From Curtobacterium sp. 9128 (GTDB taxonomy: Bacteria; Actinomycetota; Actinomycetes; Actinomycetales; Microbacteriaceae): a stretch of 64,000 bases of DNA. Position numbers and translations under genes: made by a program. Numbering within the stretch: the first letter of the stretch is position 1; every line of letters starts with the position of its first letter. The DNA lies in contig NZ_VEAF01000003.1 in NCBI RefSeq assembly GCF_007673775.1, positions 248,001-312,000 of the forward strand. Reading direction: 5' to 3'. Positions 26,990 through 35,359 of the stretch are shown in pieces. The notes under the pieces were generated by a model. That model was not told the DNA's origin and made no database searches. It saw nothing but the letters and a program-made list of their open reading frames with translations.

Positions 26990-27735
26990 CGGACGGCACC
27001 GTAGGGACGGAGCTCACCGTACGCGGTGCGTTGCCGACGGACCTCGGCACGGACAGCGGCCTGGAGCGCGCTCTCCACGTCGACCCCCGTGATGTTGCCC
27101 AGGCAGTACACCCACGCAGCGAGCTGCCCCAGCTCCTCCGCGAGTCGCTGCGGAGACTCTCCCCGTCGCGCCGCCTGGGCGTACTCGCCGAGCTCCTCCA
27201 TGGTCCAGGTCAACGCCCTGTCGAGCTCCAGACGCCCGTACACGGCGTCGATCGCGGCCTGCGTCCTCGATGCTGATGCACCCCGGAGATGGAGAGCAAC
27301 CGACGTCGGTTGGTCGTCCCCGGCCCCGTCGTGGTCGAGCATCTCGCATGCGCGAGCCTCGTCGTCCTGCGCAGCGACGACGACGTCACGGTCCCACGCC
27401 AGGTCTGAGTACACGGAGATCGCGTCCTGACGCGCCTGGACATCTGCGAGCAGATCGAGGCCCTCGTCCTCGCGACGCGACATCGCCAGCAGGAGAGCGG
27501 CCGCTTCCTTCTGCGGGAGGAACCGCGGCTCTCCGGCCCGCCGCAGGGTCAGCACGAGTGGACCACCGGAGCGGAGCAGGTCCTCGGCGGTCGCCCGCAC
27601 GGAGCCTGCTTGCTCCACCAGGGACACTCGCGTGTAGCGGAGCCCGCCCGTGGTGGAAGCCGTTGCAGCCCAGACCCACCGATCGGCTGCGATGGCGGGA
27701 GTCGGTTTCGACGATGGTGCCGAGAGCATTGCCAC
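26986..27735 (-). CDS. MazG/HisE-like protein with an unknown N-terminal domain
   Basis: 249 aa, first gene of operon A (GTG 27735, or ATG 27729 two codons later). The C-terminal 75 residues match the all-alpha MazG nucleotide-pyrophosphohydrolase fold: TWTMEELGEYAQAARRGE, then LAEELGQLAAWVYCLGNITG and VDVESALQAAV. The first metal pair ExxE (EELGE) is present. The second, normally ExxD, reads ELGQ, so one metal ligand is changed. HisE, the enzyme acting after HisG, has this fold, so the pairing with the HisG-like gene is suggestive. Residues 1-165 are unrecognised and include a KEAAALLLAMSRREDEG helix. Confidence 0.75.
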   Translation of the reverse strand: MAMLSAPSSKPTPAIAADRWVWAATASTTGGLRYTRVSLVEQAGSVRATAEDLLRSGGPLVLTLRRAGEPRFLPQKEAAALLLAMSRREDEGLDLLADVQARQDAISVYSDLAWDRDVVVAAQDDEARACEMLDHDGAGDDQPTSVALHLRGASASRTQAAIDAVYGRLELDRALTWTMEELGEYAQAARRGESPQRLAEELGQLAAWVYCLGNITGVDVESALQAAVRAEVRRQRTAYGELRPYGAVR

Positions 27736-27808
27736 TGTGGTGACTCTTTCGGTCGGTGGTGCCTCATCCGGTCAGGTGCTGCGCCGCCTCCATCGCGGAA
27801 ACTCCGAT

Positions 27809-27822
27809 GGTAAACGTTTGCC
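27809..27822. promoter_or_regulatory. Putative LacI operator between operon A and the LacI gene
   Basis: GGTAAACGTTTGCC, palindromic around a central CG, 74 bp upstream of operon A and 102 bp upstream of the LacI start. It differs at 2 of 14 positions from the site before operon B (18430-18443). This is the form expected for LacI/GalR-family operators. Confidence 0.8.
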
Positions 27823-27923
27823 CTCACTAGGATGAACGGGTAGCGATCGGCTTGTCAAGACCGCTGGACCCGGTGCATCCTCGTTCAGCCCGAGGGCTGC
27901 ACCGATCCAGGAGGCACGACGCC

Positions 27924-28916
27924 ATGGCGAGCACCGAGCTGTCACGAGCGAGCATCAAGGACGTGGCACGAGAAGCCGGAGTGTCGACGGCGACGGTCTC
28001 CCGCGTCCTCACCGGTGCTCGCGCAGTTCGCGAAGAGTCCGTCCAGGCGGTGACCGACGCCGTCCAGAAACTCGGGTACCGTCCGAACCAGCTCGGCCGT
28101 GCGCTGCGGCTCCAGTCGACGGCGACGGTCGGCATGGTCGTGCCCAGGGTCGACAACCCCTTCTTCCCAGCGATCATCCAACGCGTCGAACAGCAACTGC
28201 ACGACGCCGGGTTCGAGATGTTGCTGTGCACGTCGAACGACGACCCGGACCTCGAGTCGGAGAAGGTGCGAACCCTGCTCGGACGGCAGGTCGACGCGCT
28301 CCTGATCAGCGCATGTGATGCCGTCAAGAGCGGCCCGATCCTCCAGGAAGCCTCGCGACGTGTGCCGGTCGTGCAGATCGACCAGGTGACCGCCGATTGG
28401 GAGGGGGACTTCGTCGGGGTCGACGACGACGGCGGGATCCGGGCCATCGTGGAGCACCTGCGTGGCAGTGGTCGACGGCGCCTGGCCTACATCGGGTCCG
28501 GCGACGAGAACTCCTCGGGAGCGGCGCGCAGTCGGGCGTTCCGAGCCCTCGTGCCCGGCGCGCCGATGCGACTCGGTGCGTTCAACGCGCAGTGGGGGGA
28601 GACCGCTGCCATCGATCTGCTCGATGGAGATCACCCACCTGACGCGATCGTCTGTGGCAACGACATGATCGCGCTCGGAGCACTGCGAGCGTGCGAGGCC
28701 AGGTCCGTCCGGGTGCCGGACGAGGTGTCCGTGACGGGGTTCGACGACGTCGAACTCGCCGCAGTCCTCCGACCTGCGCTGACGACGGTCCGGCAACCCG
28801 TGCAGGGCCTCGTCGACGAGGCGGTTCGGCTGATCGTCGAGCGCACGACGGGTGTGAGCCGCCCGGGCGTCCGCGTGACGTTGCAGACCGAGCTCGTGCA
28901 ACGGCAGAGCGCCTGA
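27924..28916 (+). CDS. LacI/GalR-family transcriptional regulator
   Basis: 330 aa. The ATG has AGGAGG nine bases upstream. The N-terminal LacI helix-turn-helix and hinge are textbook: SIKDVAREAGVSTATVSRVL at residues 9-28 and GYRPNQLGRALRLQ hinge helix. The periplasmic-binding-like core follows, with VPRVDNPFFPAIIQ and a late CGNDMIALGAL and VSVTGFDDVELA. It is divergent from operon A. Two near-identical CG-centred palindromes lie before operons A and B, so it probably represses both. Its effector is likely a sugar- or nucleoside-like molecule, by family habit only. Confidence 0.95.
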   Translation: MASTELSRASIKDVAREAGVSTATVSRVLTGARAVREESVQAVTDAVQKLGYRPNQLGRALRLQSTATVGMVVPRVDNPFFPAIIQRVEQQLHDAGFEMLLCTSNDDPDLESEKVRTLLGRQVDALLISACDAVKSGPILQEASRRVPVVQIDQVTADWEGDFVGVDDDGGIRAIVEHLRGSGRRRLAYIGSGDENSSGAARSRAFRALVPGAPMRLGAFNAQWGETAAIDLLDGDHPPDAIVCGNDMIALGALRACEARSVRVPDEVSVTGFDDVELAAVLRPALTTVRQPVQGLVDEAVRLIVERTTGVSRPGVRVTLQTELVQRQSA

Positions 28917-28932
28917 GGGGCGCCGGCCGGTC

Positions 28933-29922
28933 CTACTCCGCGGCCAGCGTCTCCCGAGGGCTCTCGCCGAACCGCTCGCGGTACTGCACCGCGAACCGGC
29001 CCAGGTGCACGAAGCCCCAGCCGCGCGCGACCTCGCCCACCGACGTCTCGCCGACGCGTCCGGCTCGGAGCGCGTCGCGGGCGGCCTGCATGCGCACCTC
29101 GCGGAGGTAGTTCATCGGCGTGGTGTCGAGCACCCGGTGGAACGCCTCCTGCACCCCGCGCACGCTCAACCCGCACGCCGCCGCGATCTCCTGGACCGTC
29201 AGGTTCTCGGCGGCGTGCGCGTGCACGAAGTCCACCGCCGCGCGGAGGCGGACGTTGCCGGCGGCGGCGAAGGCGTCCGTGATCGGTTCCGCACGGAAGC
29301 GGTAGAGGTCGAGCAGGCGCCGAGCGACGTCCCGCTTGGCCTCGTGCCACGCCAGCGACGTCGGTCCGGCGCCGCGGAACGCCGCGACCGCAGCGGCGAC
29401 CGCCTCCCGCCAGGCGGTGATGGCCGCCGGGGGTGGGCTCACCTCGCGGTCGAACGTGACCGCGCCGGTGACCAGGTAGCGCTCGGCCGCGACGTCGAGG
29501 AGGAGCGTGCGGCTGATGTGCACCAGCCGCTGGTCCCAGTCCTGGTACTCCATCTCGAAGCGCTGCTCGACCGGGAAGAGCGTCGGGACGCCGAGCTGCA
29601 GGTGCTTCTCGTTCTGGCCGACCTCGATGCGGGCGGTCCCGGAGTCGATCCACTGCACGACGACCTCGCCCTCGACGGCGACGTCCCCGCGCAGGTAGCC
29701 GTGCATCTGCGAGCGGCGCACGCTGAGGTCCGCGTCGCCGATCGCGACGTACCGGTACCAGTAGTCGTCGGCCAGGTGCCGGGAGTACCAGCGGCGCCCG
29801 GCGTACATCCCGGCGAGGTCCGTGATCGCGCCGTCCGTCTCGACGCCGGCGACGGAGACCAGCGGCGTCGGGGCAGCGCGGTGGTCCGACTCCGCGGCGT
29901 GGCCCGCTCGGTCCGTGCTCAC
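28933..29922 (-). CDS. AraC-family transcriptional regulator
   Basis: 329 aa, GTG start with GGAGG 4 bp upstream. The C-terminal 100 residues hold the two AraC helix-turn-helices: LTVQEIAAACGLSVRGVQEAFHRV and the RGWGFVHLGRFAVQYRERFGESP motif. The N-terminal 200 residues form a cupin-like sensing domain of the AraC-binding-like type (VEQRFEMEYQDWDQRLVHISR region). It ends 16 bp from the LacI gene, convergent to it, and no obvious target gene lies beside it. Confidence 0.9.
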   Translation of the reverse strand: MSTDRAGHAAESDHRAAPTPLVSVAGVETDGAITDLAGMYAGRRWYSRHLADDYWYRYVAIGDADLSVRRSQMHGYLRGDVAVEGEVVVQWIDSGTARIEVGQNEKHLQLGVPTLFPVEQRFEMEYQDWDQRLVHISRTLLLDVAAERYLVTGAVTFDREVSPPPAAITAWREAVAAAVAAFRGAGPTSLAWHEAKRDVARRLLDLYRFRAEPITDAFAAAGNVRLRAAVDFVHAHAAENLTVQEIAAACGLSVRGVQEAFHRVLDTTPMNYLREVRMQAARDALRAGRVGETSVGEVARGWGFVHLGRFAVQYRERFGESPRETLAAE

Positions 29923-30174
29923 GTGCCCTCCGAGAACTCGACGTCGGTCTCTGCGCGCTGCGCCTCGCCGTCCTCGACGACCCGGCCCAGCGGCCTCCCC
30001 CTCTGCGGAGGGTACCGCGACCGACGTCGTCCGAGGCCGGAACCTCCGCAGAACGCGGATCCGACAGTGATGGGGTGGCGGTACGGGGAGGACGGCGGTG
30101 AGCAGCGACCGGTTGCCGGCGCTGGCTCGTTCGACCTGCGACTGCTGTCCGTACGATCCTTCGGCTTCAGTACG

Positions 30175-30924
30175 TCATCGGAACACTCGGCTCACCCGGA
30201 ACGCGGACGTCCCGATGAGCGGTGCTGCTGCCAGCACGATGATCCACATTCCGAAGCTGTCGAGGTGTGTGAGTCCCCCGACCAAGCACACGAGCCCGAA
30301 GACGAGTCGGAAGGCGAACCACACCCCGCGCTTGGGACGATCGTTCTGCTGCGAGCGCGTCCGGCCTCCGGCGAGTTCGTGGAAGAAGCGCCCACCGACG
30401 ACGGCAACCGGGATCGTCGCGAACAATCCCGTGACTGCACCTTGCGTGAGCACGTCGAAGAACCCACCCCAACCACTGGCCGATCCGAGCACGCTGAGGA
30501 TGCCGAAGAGCAGGAGGGCTCCGACGATGGGCAGTGCGATGGCGTCACGGCGCTGCGATCGGCTTCGCGCGCGGAGCGCAGGCAGCGCCTCGAACACCGC
30601 TCGCACTTCGTCGGCACGTCGCTGCAACGCAGCATCGACCATGCTTCCGTCGTGGTGTTCCGGGAGGTCTGCCGGTGGCTGCGGCTGCACGGTGAGTCGA
30701 GCACCAGTGGCCGTGACGGCCGTGCGGGCCTGCGTGACGACGCGGGCGTGGTCTGCCCCGGACCGTCGCCGCCGCGTTGACGCTGCTTCGGCCGAAGCGA
30801 GCCGCTCGTCGGCCTCCTGACGCAGCCGTGCTTCGTGCTTCCGCAACTCCATCGGCACGACGACGAGGGTCGCAGATGCTGCGGCAGCAGCACTCCGGAG
30901 GTCGGTCGCGTCGAGATCAGGCAT
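30175..30924 (-). CDS. Membrane protein of the FtsK/WXG100 locus, function unknown
   Basis: 249 aa. The N-terminal half is soluble, Arg/Ala-rich and helical (a coiled-coil-like HEARLRQEADERLASAEA stretch). The C-terminal half has about four hydrophobic segments: IALPIVGALLLFGILSVLG, GAVTGLFATIPVAVVGG, FRLVFGLVCLVGGL and MWIIVLAAAPLIG. No signal peptide. The start overlaps the FtsK-like ATPase stop by 8 bp, so it is in the same operon. By position it could be the membrane base of a reduced secretion apparatus; no EccB/D/E similarity was recognised. Confidence 0.78.
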   Translation of the reverse strand: MPDLDATDLRSAAAAASATLVVVPMELRKHEARLRQEADERLASAEAASTRRRRSGADHARVVTQARTAVTATGARLTVQPQPPADLPEHHDGSMVDAALQRRADEVRAVFEALPALRARSRSQRRDAIALPIVGALLLFGILSVLGSASGWGGFFDVLTQGAVTGLFATIPVAVVGGRFFHELAGGRTRSQQNDRPKRGVWFAFRLVFGLVCLVGGLTHLDSFGMWIIVLAAAPLIGTSAFRVSRVFR

Positions 30925-33646
30925 CTGCGGCTCCCGTCAGGAACGGCTCACCGGGACGTCTCGCCTCGGCGAGTACCTCGAGTTCCGAGTCGGTGGGCAG
31001 CGTGTACGGCACGACTGTCCGAGTCGTGTTCGCGTCGTCCGCAGTCCAGGTCACGATGCGATCTCCGTCCGGCTTCGTGTGACGGGGGAGGGAGAGGGTC
31101 TGGCGATCGGTGACGCTGACGTCGACCTCGATCTGGGTCGCGAACAGCGGCAGCACCTTCGCGACGCCGTTGACCGGCTTGGAGAGGGCTCGGGTCACCA
31201 GGTCGGAGAAGGCTCGAACCCAGATGATCGAGTGGACTCCGCGCGCCGGACCTGCGTGGAGCACGTTCTCGAGGACCCCCGTCGGGTCGAACTGATGAAC
31301 GTCGAGCACCACGAGGAGACGATCGCGCTCGAGCTCACCCTCGGCGATGGCCGAATCGAGTTCGGCGACGAGGAGGGACACCTCATCGCCCCAGATCCTG
31401 AGCGGGATGTCGGTGGCTGCTGCGTACCGTCGGAGCACCTCGGTCGCCTCTGCGATGCCGTCGATCTCCTCAGATGCAACGACGTCGATCTGCACAGGTC
31501 GCCTCCCGGAGGTCGCGCCGATGACCATCGGGACGACCGTTCGGCCGGCCAGTCGCGCGTCCCCGCCGAGAAGGACGGCGTTTCCGCCCATGCGGCGCCG
31601 GAGCAATGGACCGGACGGCACATCGATCGTGGTCGGAGCGCCGACCCAGGTCCGGCGTTGCAGCGGTCGCGCTTCGAGCGCTGCGAGGAGTGGATCGCAT
31701 GTCGTGACAGGGTCTCCCGCAGCGTCACCGAACACGAAGCGTTCAACGACGGGAACACCGATCAGCCCGCGGCCCCGTGCCTCATCCGCGAGTTGGGCCA
31801 CGCGGGAGGAGCGGTCCTCGCGTGGTTCGAACGCGACCTGGACGAGCTGCGGCTCGCCGCTGTCGTCGCCGAGACTGCGTTTGACGTACGCCTGGCCTGC
31901 GCCGGTCAACCGAGCTGCTCGGTGGTCTCCGCCGAGCATCTGTTCGCTCGTTGCTTCGTCAGATCGGAAGGCAACACGGAGCCCGAGGTTGTCGAAAAGG
32001 GCCTTGTTCTCACCGCGCGCGCCGAGTCCCGCGGTCGACTGCGTCGCCAGCACGAGGTGGATACCGACCGATCGGCCCTGCTTGGCGATGTCGGTCAGGT
32101 AGCGAGCGGCGGTCTCGCGGTAGCGGTCGTCGGTGAGGAGGACGTGGAACTCGTCGAGGACGGCGACGTATCTCGGAAGTCGCATGATCGGGTCGAGGCC
32201 GACGAGGTTGGCCAAGCCGTGCTGCTTGAGGAGCAGCGCGCGGCGTCGCATCTCGGCGTCGAGGTACTGCAGGACGGAGACGTACATCTCGACATCGGAC
32301 TCGACGGCGACGACTCGAGCATGCGGGAGCCCTGAGCGCCCCGTCCGCGGATCGTGCGCGTACATGCCCATCTCGACGCCGCCCTTCCCGTCGACGAGGA
32401 AGAACTGCACGTCGTCTGGCGAAAAGCGCTCGGCGAGACCGAGGATGAGTGCGTGGAGCAGGCTCGACTTACCGGAACCGGTCTGCCCGACGACGAGCGC
32501 GTGGACGTCTCCGCCCTCGATGTGGAAACCGAGGTCGACGCGCTCCTCTCCTGCCATGCCGATCGGCGTCGTCGCCGCTGCGGCGGGTCGACTGGCCCAG
32601 CGGTTGCCCGAGGCGTGGAGGAGGTCGAGATCGATCCGCCGCTGCGAGAGTCGTTCCTTGTAGTCCCCGACGACGGCGTCGAGAGCGCGGTGGATGAAGG
32701 AGGTGACCGGTCGATCGTCGAGGCGAACGGGTATGCCGACACCGTCGCGGTGGATCACCGCGCCGTCTGCCCCGACCGTCACCTGGACACCCCCGTCCGG
32801 GCGGAACGGCGTTCCGTCCAACGAGACCGTGATCACGTGCAGTCCAGCCGCGTGGCCCGTGCGGATCAGTCTGGCGAGCTGCGATGACGCCCGCTTCTCC
32901 AGCCCTCCCGGGTTGATGACGACGACGAACCGATGCGCTTCGGGGAGCAACGACTTCGCGAGAGCCGCTCGGTTGTAGTCATCGATGTCCGCGTACGCGC
33001 CCCGCAACTTCGTGGTGGTGATCTCGGCGACGATCATCGACAGCTCGTCGAGCTGGTTGGCCGTGGCGTTCTCGGTCACGGTGGTCTTCGGGACGACGGC
33101 GCTCCGACCCGGCGAGAACGCGGCGACCAGACGCCCGTTGCCATGCGTGTCGACGCTGTGGAGCACGGGGTCGGACGTGGTGAGGAGTGCCCGCAGCAGG
33201 AGCGAGTCGAGGAGTCCCGCAGCGTCAGCCTCGGCGCCGACGCGAACGGCCAGGTGGATGTGCTGCTGCGCAGGGTGGTCCAGCAGAGCCGCTGCCGAGG
33301 TGCCGGTGACGGTACCGATCCGGACCAGCGCTCCCGGACGTGATCCCGGGGGTTCAGCGTGGAGACCATCGGACCAGATCGGATGTGTCCAGGTCGACGT
33401 GAGTCGTTCTCCGAGGGCTTGGACGATGCCCGCCAGTGCGATCTCGGCATCGCCCGTCCGGCTCGCCGCCGTCGCGCGAGCAGACGCGAGCGCCGCATCG
33501 GTCTGGGCTGCCGTACGTCGAGCGGTAGCGGCGAGCGACGCGCGTTCGATCTCGTCCAGTCGCCCGGCGAGCCAGAGCACCTCGGCGGATCGTTCATCGA
33601 ACCAGCGCACCGCACTGTTGTGGTCCGTGGGGTACGACGCGCGCAT
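30917..33646 (-). CDS. FtsK/SpoIIIE-type ATPase (EccC-like)
   Basis: 909 aa from ATG 33646 (TGATG overlap with the WXG100-like gene). Around residues 385-500 is a complete FtsK/SpoIIIE motor: Walker A VVGQTGSGKSSLLHAL, then FFLVDGKGGVEM, Walker B YVAVLDEFHVLL and the LATQST sensor. A second domain at the C terminus (MGGNAVLLGGDARLAGRTVV) has a decayed P-loop. The residues before the motor are soluble without the paired TM helices of EccC or FtsK. Encoded beside a WXG100-like protein, it probably drives export of that protein. Confidence 0.88.
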   Translation of the reverse strand: MRASYPTDHNSAVRWFDERSAEVLWLAGRLDEIERASLAATARRTAAQTDAALASARATAASRTGDAEIALAGIVQALGERLTSTWTHPIWSDGLHAEPPGSRPGALVRIGTVTGTSAAALLDHPAQQHIHLAVRVGAEADAAGLLDSLLLRALLTTSDPVLHSVDTHGNGRLVAAFSPGRSAVVPKTTVTENATANQLDELSMIVAEITTTKLRGAYADIDDYNRAALAKSLLPEAHRFVVVINPGGLEKRASSQLARLIRTGHAAGLHVITVSLDGTPFRPDGGVQVTVGADGAVIHRDGVGIPVRLDDRPVTSFIHRALDAVVGDYKERLSQRRIDLDLLHASGNRWASRPAAAATTPIGMAGEERVDLGFHIEGGDVHALVVGQTGSGKSSLLHALILGLAERFSPDDVQFFLVDGKGGVEMGMYAHDPRTGRSGLPHARVVAVESDVEMYVSVLQYLDAEMRRRALLLKQHGLANLVGLDPIMRLPRYVAVLDEFHVLLTDDRYRETAARYLTDIAKQGRSVGIHLVLATQSTAGLGARGENKALFDNLGLRVAFRSDEATSEQMLGGDHRAARLTGAGQAYVKRSLGDDSGEPQLVQVAFEPREDRSSRVAQLADEARGRGLIGVPVVERFVFGDAAGDPVTTCDPLLAALEARPLQRRTWVGAPTTIDVPSGPLLRRRMGGNAVLLGGDARLAGRTVVPMVIGATSGRRPVQIDVVASEEIDGIAEATEVLRRYAAATDIPLRIWGDEVSLLVAELDSAIAEGELERDRLLVVLDVHQFDPTGVLENVLHAGPARGVHSIIWVRAFSDLVTRALSKPVNGVAKVLPLFATQIEVDVSVTDRQTLSLPRHTKPDGDRIVTWTADDANTTRTVVPYTLPTDSELEVLAEARRPGEPFLTGAADA

Positions 33647-33906
33647 CACGAGGAGTAGTCGTCGAGCATCGAGGCCTTCGTACGGACTTGCTCCGCGAGG
33701 GAGCTCGCGGTCTCGGCGGGATCGATCGATTGGAGCATCTGCGCCACTTCGCCGTCCGTCGTGTCGAAGAACGAGTCGTCCCATGACTCCTGCGCGGCTG
33801 TGCGTGCGCTCTCGAGCGTCGACTTCGCGGCCTCGATCTCTTCTGCGAAGGTGTCGAGTGCGTCCGCGTAGGTGCGGAGCGCTTCGGGATCGGCGTGGAC
33901 AGCCAT
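33646..33906 (-). CDS. Possible separately translated WXG100-like protein (internal start)
   Basis: The ATG at 33906 is in frame inside the 385-aa gene and is preceded by CTGGAGGAACCACC, a GGAGG six bases from the ATG. The product would be 86 aa, the usual WXG100 size, with two helices around WDDSFF. It may be the sole WXG100 product, with the upstream coding part a separate protein lacking its own stop, or an extra product. The sequence cannot decide. Confidence 0.5.
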   Translation of the reverse strand: MAVHADPEALRTYADALDTFAEEIEAAKSTLESARTAAQESWDDSFFDTTDGEVAQMLQSIDPAETASSLAEQVRTKASMLDDYSS

Positions 33907-34803
33907 GGTGGTTCCTCCAGTTGTGGGGGGCGTTCCTGATGCGAGTCCAGCGGCGCCCCCGGCCGCCGTACCCGGAGCCGAGCTGGTGCTCGGTCCGCCC
34001 GCCACTGTCGGCGTGCCCGTCCCCGACGCCGCGGCCGTCCCCGCAGAGCCGCCACTGTCCGGAGCCGAGGCCGTCGCGGCTGCAACCACGCTGGCCACGC
34101 TCGCTCCGGCGCCCAGACCACTGATCGGCGCCGACGGCCCGGGCGTGGGAGCTCCTGGAGACGTTCCCGAGGTCTGTTGCGGGAGACCGGAGCCTCCGGT
34201 CGCCGATGGCGGTGGTGCCGTCAGCGTGTTCGTCGCCGCCGAGGCGGCGTCGAGTCCTCCCTGCCGCTTCTCCAGGTATGCGGAGAACCGTGACAGGGCG
34301 TAGGCCACCATCGGCGCGCTCATGCTGATGGCGATGACGGCGGTCGGATTCGACAGCGTGGCGAACTTCGCGAACTTCGGAGTGTTCCCGACGATGACTG
34401 ATGCATGCTTCGCAACCTCGCTCAATGCACGGTTGCGCTCGGCCTTCGCGGCGGCCGTACCACTGTGATGCGAGAGCACGTTGGCGAGGTAGTGACTTGT
34501 CGCTCCGACGAGGCGTACGGCGCTGCTCAGGGTCTCCGGAGCCGCGATCGCCGCCTCGGCGATGTTCTTCACAGGGTCGAGGCTGAGTGCGTGGCGGACT
34601 CCAACCAGCGGGCCGTCCTCCGGCGATGCCTCGACGGTGTCCTTCGCGGCGGAGCCGAACCCCGTGTACGGCTCCGCGAGTTGGTCGACCCTGTCGGCCA
34701 CCTTCGGGAGTGCTCGTCCTGCGCGGTCGAGGTGCTGTGCGGTCGTCAGCCGCATCGTGTTCGCGATGGACGCGGCTGCCGCGAGCTGTGTCGCGAGCGT
34801 CAT
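33646..34803 (-). CDS. Ala/Gly/Thr/Pro-rich protein with C-terminal WXG100-like domain
   Basis: 385 aa. Residues 1-190 are helical with one hydrophobic stretch (TAVIAISMSAPMVAYALSRF). Residues 190-300 are a low-complexity Pro/Gly/Ser/Thr/Ala linker. The last 86 residues (from MAVHADPEALRTYADALDTF) resemble a WXG100/ESAT-6 helical hairpin, with WDDSFF at the turn where WxG is expected. A strong ribosome binding site precedes that internal Met, so the WXG100-like part may also be made alone. The stop overlaps the ATPase start. This order (WXG100 at the C terminus) is unusual for a fusion. Confidence 0.75.
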   Translation of the reverse strand: MTLATQLAAAASIANTMRLTTAQHLDRAGRALPKVADRVDQLAEPYTGFGSAAKDTVEASPEDGPLVGVRHALSLDPVKNIAEAAIAAPETLSSAVRLVGATSHYLANVLSHHSGTAAAKAERNRALSEVAKHASVIVGNTPKFAKFATLSNPTAVIAISMSAPMVAYALSRFSAYLEKRQGGLDAASAATNTLTAPPPSATGGSGLPQQTSGTSPGAPTPGPSAPISGLGAGASVASVVAAATASAPDSGGSAGTAAASGTGTPTVAGGPSTSSAPGTAAGGAAGLASGTPPTTGGTTMAVHADPEALRTYADALDTFAEEIEAAKSTLESARTAAQESWDDSFFDTTDGEVAQMLQSIDPAETASSLAEQVRTKASMLDDYSS

Positions 34804-34810
34804 GGCCCGC

Positions 34811-35359
34811 TCAGTCGTTTTCGAGTGCGCGGTCCAGCGTCACGCAGCTCGCGAGCACCAACGCCGGCAGGGCGACTTCGAACTCCGTGACGATGTCTTC
34901 CGCACTGCGGCCCGGGAGGAGCTGCGCGACGATCTGCGCCGCCTGCCGTACAGAGGCGGACGTCGTCGAGTACGCCCAGGTCCAGTAGACGGTCTCGCTC
35001 ACGTTGGTCGTTCGTCCGCCCGGGCCACGGAGCCTGAAGGAGACCGTCGCATCGTCGAGGCCGTCTGCGGACCCGGAAGCCAGGACGCGCAGTCCCTCTG
35101 TGTCGATCCGTTCCGTCGCAGCGAAAGCGAGGAGAACACCTGCGTCGACGAGGCGACGGGTGTTCTCGTCGTCCTGGAACGGTGCGGCCGTGCCATGGCG
35201 TTCGAGCAGTGCTGCAGCGTCCGGAGCGAGCTCGATGACGCCGTAGCCCTGGCGGAGAGCACAGACTTCGACGAAGGTGTCGTTCTCACCGCTGGTGAGT
35301 ACCCGTCCGAGTACTTGCCCGACCACGACCGCGTGAGTTCTGTCCTTCGGCATCCGCAT
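34811..35359 (-). CDS. Unknown 182-aa protein at the head of the FtsK/WXG100 operon
   Basis: 182 aa from ATG 35359 (or Met3 at 35353; a GGGGGG run lies immediately upstream). Soluble, mixed alpha/beta. It has an ESX-cofactor-like pattern of strands in the first 120 residues (THAVVVGQVLGRVLTSGEND, YWTWAYSTTSASVRQAAQIV) and a hydrophobic helix at the end (FEVALPALVLASCVTLDRAL). No family was recognised; a chaperone for the WXG100-like substrate (EspG-like role) is a guess based only on operon position. Ends 7 bp before the next start. Confidence 0.7.
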   Translation of the reverse strand: MRMPKDRTHAVVVGQVLGRVLTSGENDTFVEVCALRQGYGVIELAPDAAALLERHGTAAPFQDDENTRRLVDAGVLLAFAATERIDTEGLRVLASGSADGLDDATVSFRLRGPGGRTTNVSETVYWTWAYSTTSASVRQAAQIVAQLLPGRSAEDIVTEFEVALPALVLASCVTLDRALEND

